A stretch of 7,201 nt of DNA, from assembly GCA_030599175.1 (NCBI GenBank), contig JAUVON010000139.1, positions 1-7,201 of the forward strand, written 5' to 3'. Positions 5,890 to 7,201 of this stretch are shown here, in pieces (the first letter of the stretch is position 1; each line of letters starts with the position of its first letter). This stretch comes from Desulfobulbaceae bacterium (GTDB lineage: Bacteria > Desulfobacterota > Desulfobulbia > Desulfobulbales > Desulfocapsaceae). The translations under genes and the position numbers were made by a program. The notes beneath the pieces are model-generated. The model did not search any database and was not told the origin of the DNA. It saw only the letters and a program-made list of their open reading frames with translations.

Positions 5890-6560
5890 GTCCCTGGGAA
5901 GAAATTGATCGGGCGGAGGTCCCGGGAGGTGAGGGAGAAATTATCCTGCGAAAGCGCGGGACAGAATTTTCGATCCGAGCCGCCACCACAGAGCTTATGA
6001 ACAGCCGTCTCCATGGGTCAGAAGATGCCCTGGCTGAGCTGACCTGTAGCCGGATTAAACGAAAATCTGATCAAAGGATTCTTATTGGTGGCCTGGGGAT
6101 GGGCTACACCCTGGCAGCAGCACTACAACATTCGGGGGATGATTCTCTTATCACCGTAGCCGAATTGATTCCGGCTGTAATCAGATGGAACCGGGAACAT
6201 TTTGGGCACCTGGCGGGAAAACCCTTGGATGATGGCCGGGTCTCAATCCAGCAAGAAGATGTGGCGGAAACTATCCGCAGGAAAAAATCTACTTGGGATG
6301 CCATACTTCTTGATGTTGACAACGGCCCTGATGGGCTTACTCGAAAGGCAAATGACCGCATTTATGGTATGAACGGTCTGAAAAATGCATTTTTTGCTCT
6401 TCGCACTGGAGGGATGCTGTCCATATGGTCATCAGGGGTAGACGAACAATTCACCCATCGCCTGAAGCAGTGCCAATTCCAGACAGAAATTGTAACTGTA
6501 CGGGCTCGGAAACCTGGAAAAGGTGCCAGACACACAATCTGGCTTGCGACAAAATCCTGA
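5886..6560 (+). CDS. Spermidine-synthase-like / SAM-dependent methyltransferase-fold protein
   Basis: This is a complete 224-residue cytoplasmic protein with a GTG start, fixed by TTGGAGGG six bases upstream. The nucleotide-binding core is visible: ILIGGLGMGYTL (65-76) stands where spermidine synthases have a GGGDG loop, VAELIP (91-96) supplies the acidic residue after strand 2, WDAILLDVDNGPDG (137-150) is the strand-4 region, and LRTGGMLSIW (172-181) is the motif VI region. It is shorter than true spermidine synthases (about 280-300 residues). The usual catalytic D-(S/T)-(S/T)-DP stretch is DVDNGP here, and the N-terminal tetramer domain is reduced. Databases commonly label this type 'spermidine synthase'. 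I think polyamine synthesis is unproven and a different transfer reaction is likely. No other polyamine gene is nearby. Confidence 0.8.
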   Translation: MSPWEEIDRAEVPGGEGEIILRKRGTEFSIRAATTELMNSRLHGSEDALAELTCSRIKRKSDQRILIGGLGMGYTLAAALQHSGDDSLITVAELIPAVIRWNREHFGHLAGKPLDDGRVSIQQEDVAETIRRKKSTWDAILLDVDNGPDGLTRKANDRIYGMNGLKNAFFALRTGGMLSIWSSGVDEQFTHRLKQCQFQTEIVTVRARKPGKGARHTIWLATKS

Positions 6561-6629
6561 ACAAACCCTGAGGTTAAAAGAGAAGAACCAAATCTCAAAG
6601 TTAAGAAAGTATAGAAGAGGTATTAAGTA

Positions 6630-6845
6630 ATGACTGACGGAACAAAAAGAGCCGATGTTCAAGCTGGCAATAAAGTTTCCATTGTATTGAAGCAGGATCA
6701 GCGATCCGGAAAGCTTACCGAAGGTACAGTTAAAAATATTCTGACAAAATCGGCAACCCATCCTTATGGTATAAAGGTTCGTCTGGATAATGGTCTTGTC
6801 GGTAGGGTCAAAAGAATTCATACTACCAATTGCGGCACGCGGTAA
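6630..6845 (+). CDS. ywbE: YwbE family protein (DUF2196)
   Basis: This small basic protein of 71 residues matches the YwbE family along most of its length: VSIVLKQDQRSGKLTEGTV (16-34), then ILTKSATHPYGIKVRLDNG (37-55) and VGRVKRI (57-63). The family is conserved in diverse bacteria and its function is unknown. The short beta-rich, Gly- and Arg/Lys-containing sequence would suit a nucleic-acid-binding barrel, but that is inference. The start is supported by AGAGGT eight bases upstream of the ATG. After VGRVKRI it carries an extra tail of eight residues (HTTNCGTR). It lies 69 bases after the spermidine-synthase-like gene in the same direction, and no terminator is seen between them. Confidence 0.9.
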   Translation: MTDGTKRADVQAGNKVSIVLKQDQRSGKLTEGTVKNILTKSATHPYGIKVRLDNGLVGRVKRIHTTNCGTR

Positions 6846-6848
6846 TGA

Positions 6849-6965
6849 ACGTGGAGGCGAGGTGTTGTAGGCAATCAAAGAGGGGCACTGCAGCTGGAAC
6901 GCTATCAGAATTATGTAAAGCTCAAGACGGAATCAGAGCGCAATGGAAAATTTGAATTCTCATAA
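6849..6965 (+). pseudogene. Coding-like fragment between ywbE and truA, no start codon
   Basis: The frame is open from 6849 (after a TGA at 6846-6848) to a TAA at 6963-6965, about 38 codons, but has no ATG, GTG or TTG start. Its middle reads ALQLERYQNYVKLKTESERN. A RYxxYxKLxxE pattern is seen near the C-terminus of RsgA-type ribosome GTPases, so this could be the tail of a lost gene. The resemblance is from memory and short. It may equally be chance. Confidence 0.2.
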
Positions 6966-7027
6966 GGGTGAAAAAATCAGACCATTCGGACATGTTATTC
7001 ATCATGTAAGGAAACGTACGAGTAACT

Positions 7028-7201
7028 ATGAGTAGAAAAGACAAACGACGCCGCTATAGACTTACACTTGAGTATGACGGTACCAATTTCAGCGGCTGGC
7101 AAAAACAAGTGGATGCCCGGACTGTGCAGGGGGATGTATTGAAGGGTGCTGTGCGTGTTTTTGGTGAAGTCCCGATGAATCTTCAAGGCTGTGGTCGAAC
7201 C
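7028..7201 (+). CDS. truA: tRNA pseudouridine(38-40) synthase TruA, N-terminal part
   Basis: TruA converts uridines 38-40 in the tRNA anticodon stem-loop to pseudouridine. The window holds the first 58 codons. YRLTLEYDGTNFSGWQKQ (10-27) is the conserved first strand and loop, TVQGDV (32-37) is the conserved region after it, and the frame leaves the window at GCGRT, just before the catalytic Asp of the family's GRTDxGVHA motif. The preceding RRR stretch is basic. The ATG at 7028 is the only plausible start because an in-frame TAA lies at 7007-7009. Its ribosome binding site is poor: AAGGA is 15 bases away and only CGAG is closer. Confidence 0.93.
   Translation, partial: MSRKDKRRRYRLTLEYDGTNFSGWQKQVDARTVQGDVLKGAVRVFGEVPMNLQGCGRT

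Overview
The window reads as chromosomal sequence from a moderate-GC Gram-negative bacterium. A Desulfobacterota member (Desulfobulbales-like) is my best guess. This rests on the mix of an HrpB helicase, a PEP-CTERM surface protein, a YwbE-family protein, a partial outer-membrane-type protein and a proteobacterial-style ATTCCGGACTTGATC palindromic repeat; it is inference, not proof. Gene density is uneven: six main genes plus two edge fragments, separated by long non-coding stretches.

Layout. A minus-strand gene runs off the left edge (1-291) and encodes an exported protein resembling the bacterial family often mis-named 'neuromedin U'. A divergent intergenic region (292-615) leads into hrpB (616-3111, +), a complete DEAH-type RNA helicase. 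hrpB converges on a minus-strand class I SAM-dependent methyltransferase (3269-3886), and a 75-bp palindromic repeat element lies between them. After a 365-bp gap comes a minus-strand PEP-CTERM protein (4252-4944) with a good intrinsic terminator behind it.

The most interesting part is upstream of the PEP-CTERM gene. A candidate sigma-70 promoter (TTGACA / TATCTT) carries a 17-bp dyad over its -35 and spacer and is framed by a 9-bp inverted repeat. Its roughly 160-nt leader holds a nine-residue ORF (MKLIRKLAA) with a perfect AAGGAGG ribosome binding site. That ORF is enclosed by an 8-bp inverted repeat, and alternative pairings are possible. This looks like a regulated leader controlling a cell-surface protein.

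From 5147 to 5885 there is no convincing gene, only palindromes, coding-like fragments and very small ORFs. At the right end, all on the plus strand, are a spermidine-synthase-like Rossmann protein (5886-6560), a YwbE-family protein (6630-6845) and the start of truA (7028 to the edge). They could be co-transcribed, but the gaps of 69 and 182 bp leave this open. Nothing here is a mobile element with its own transposase, a CRISPR array or an RNA gene that I can recognise.
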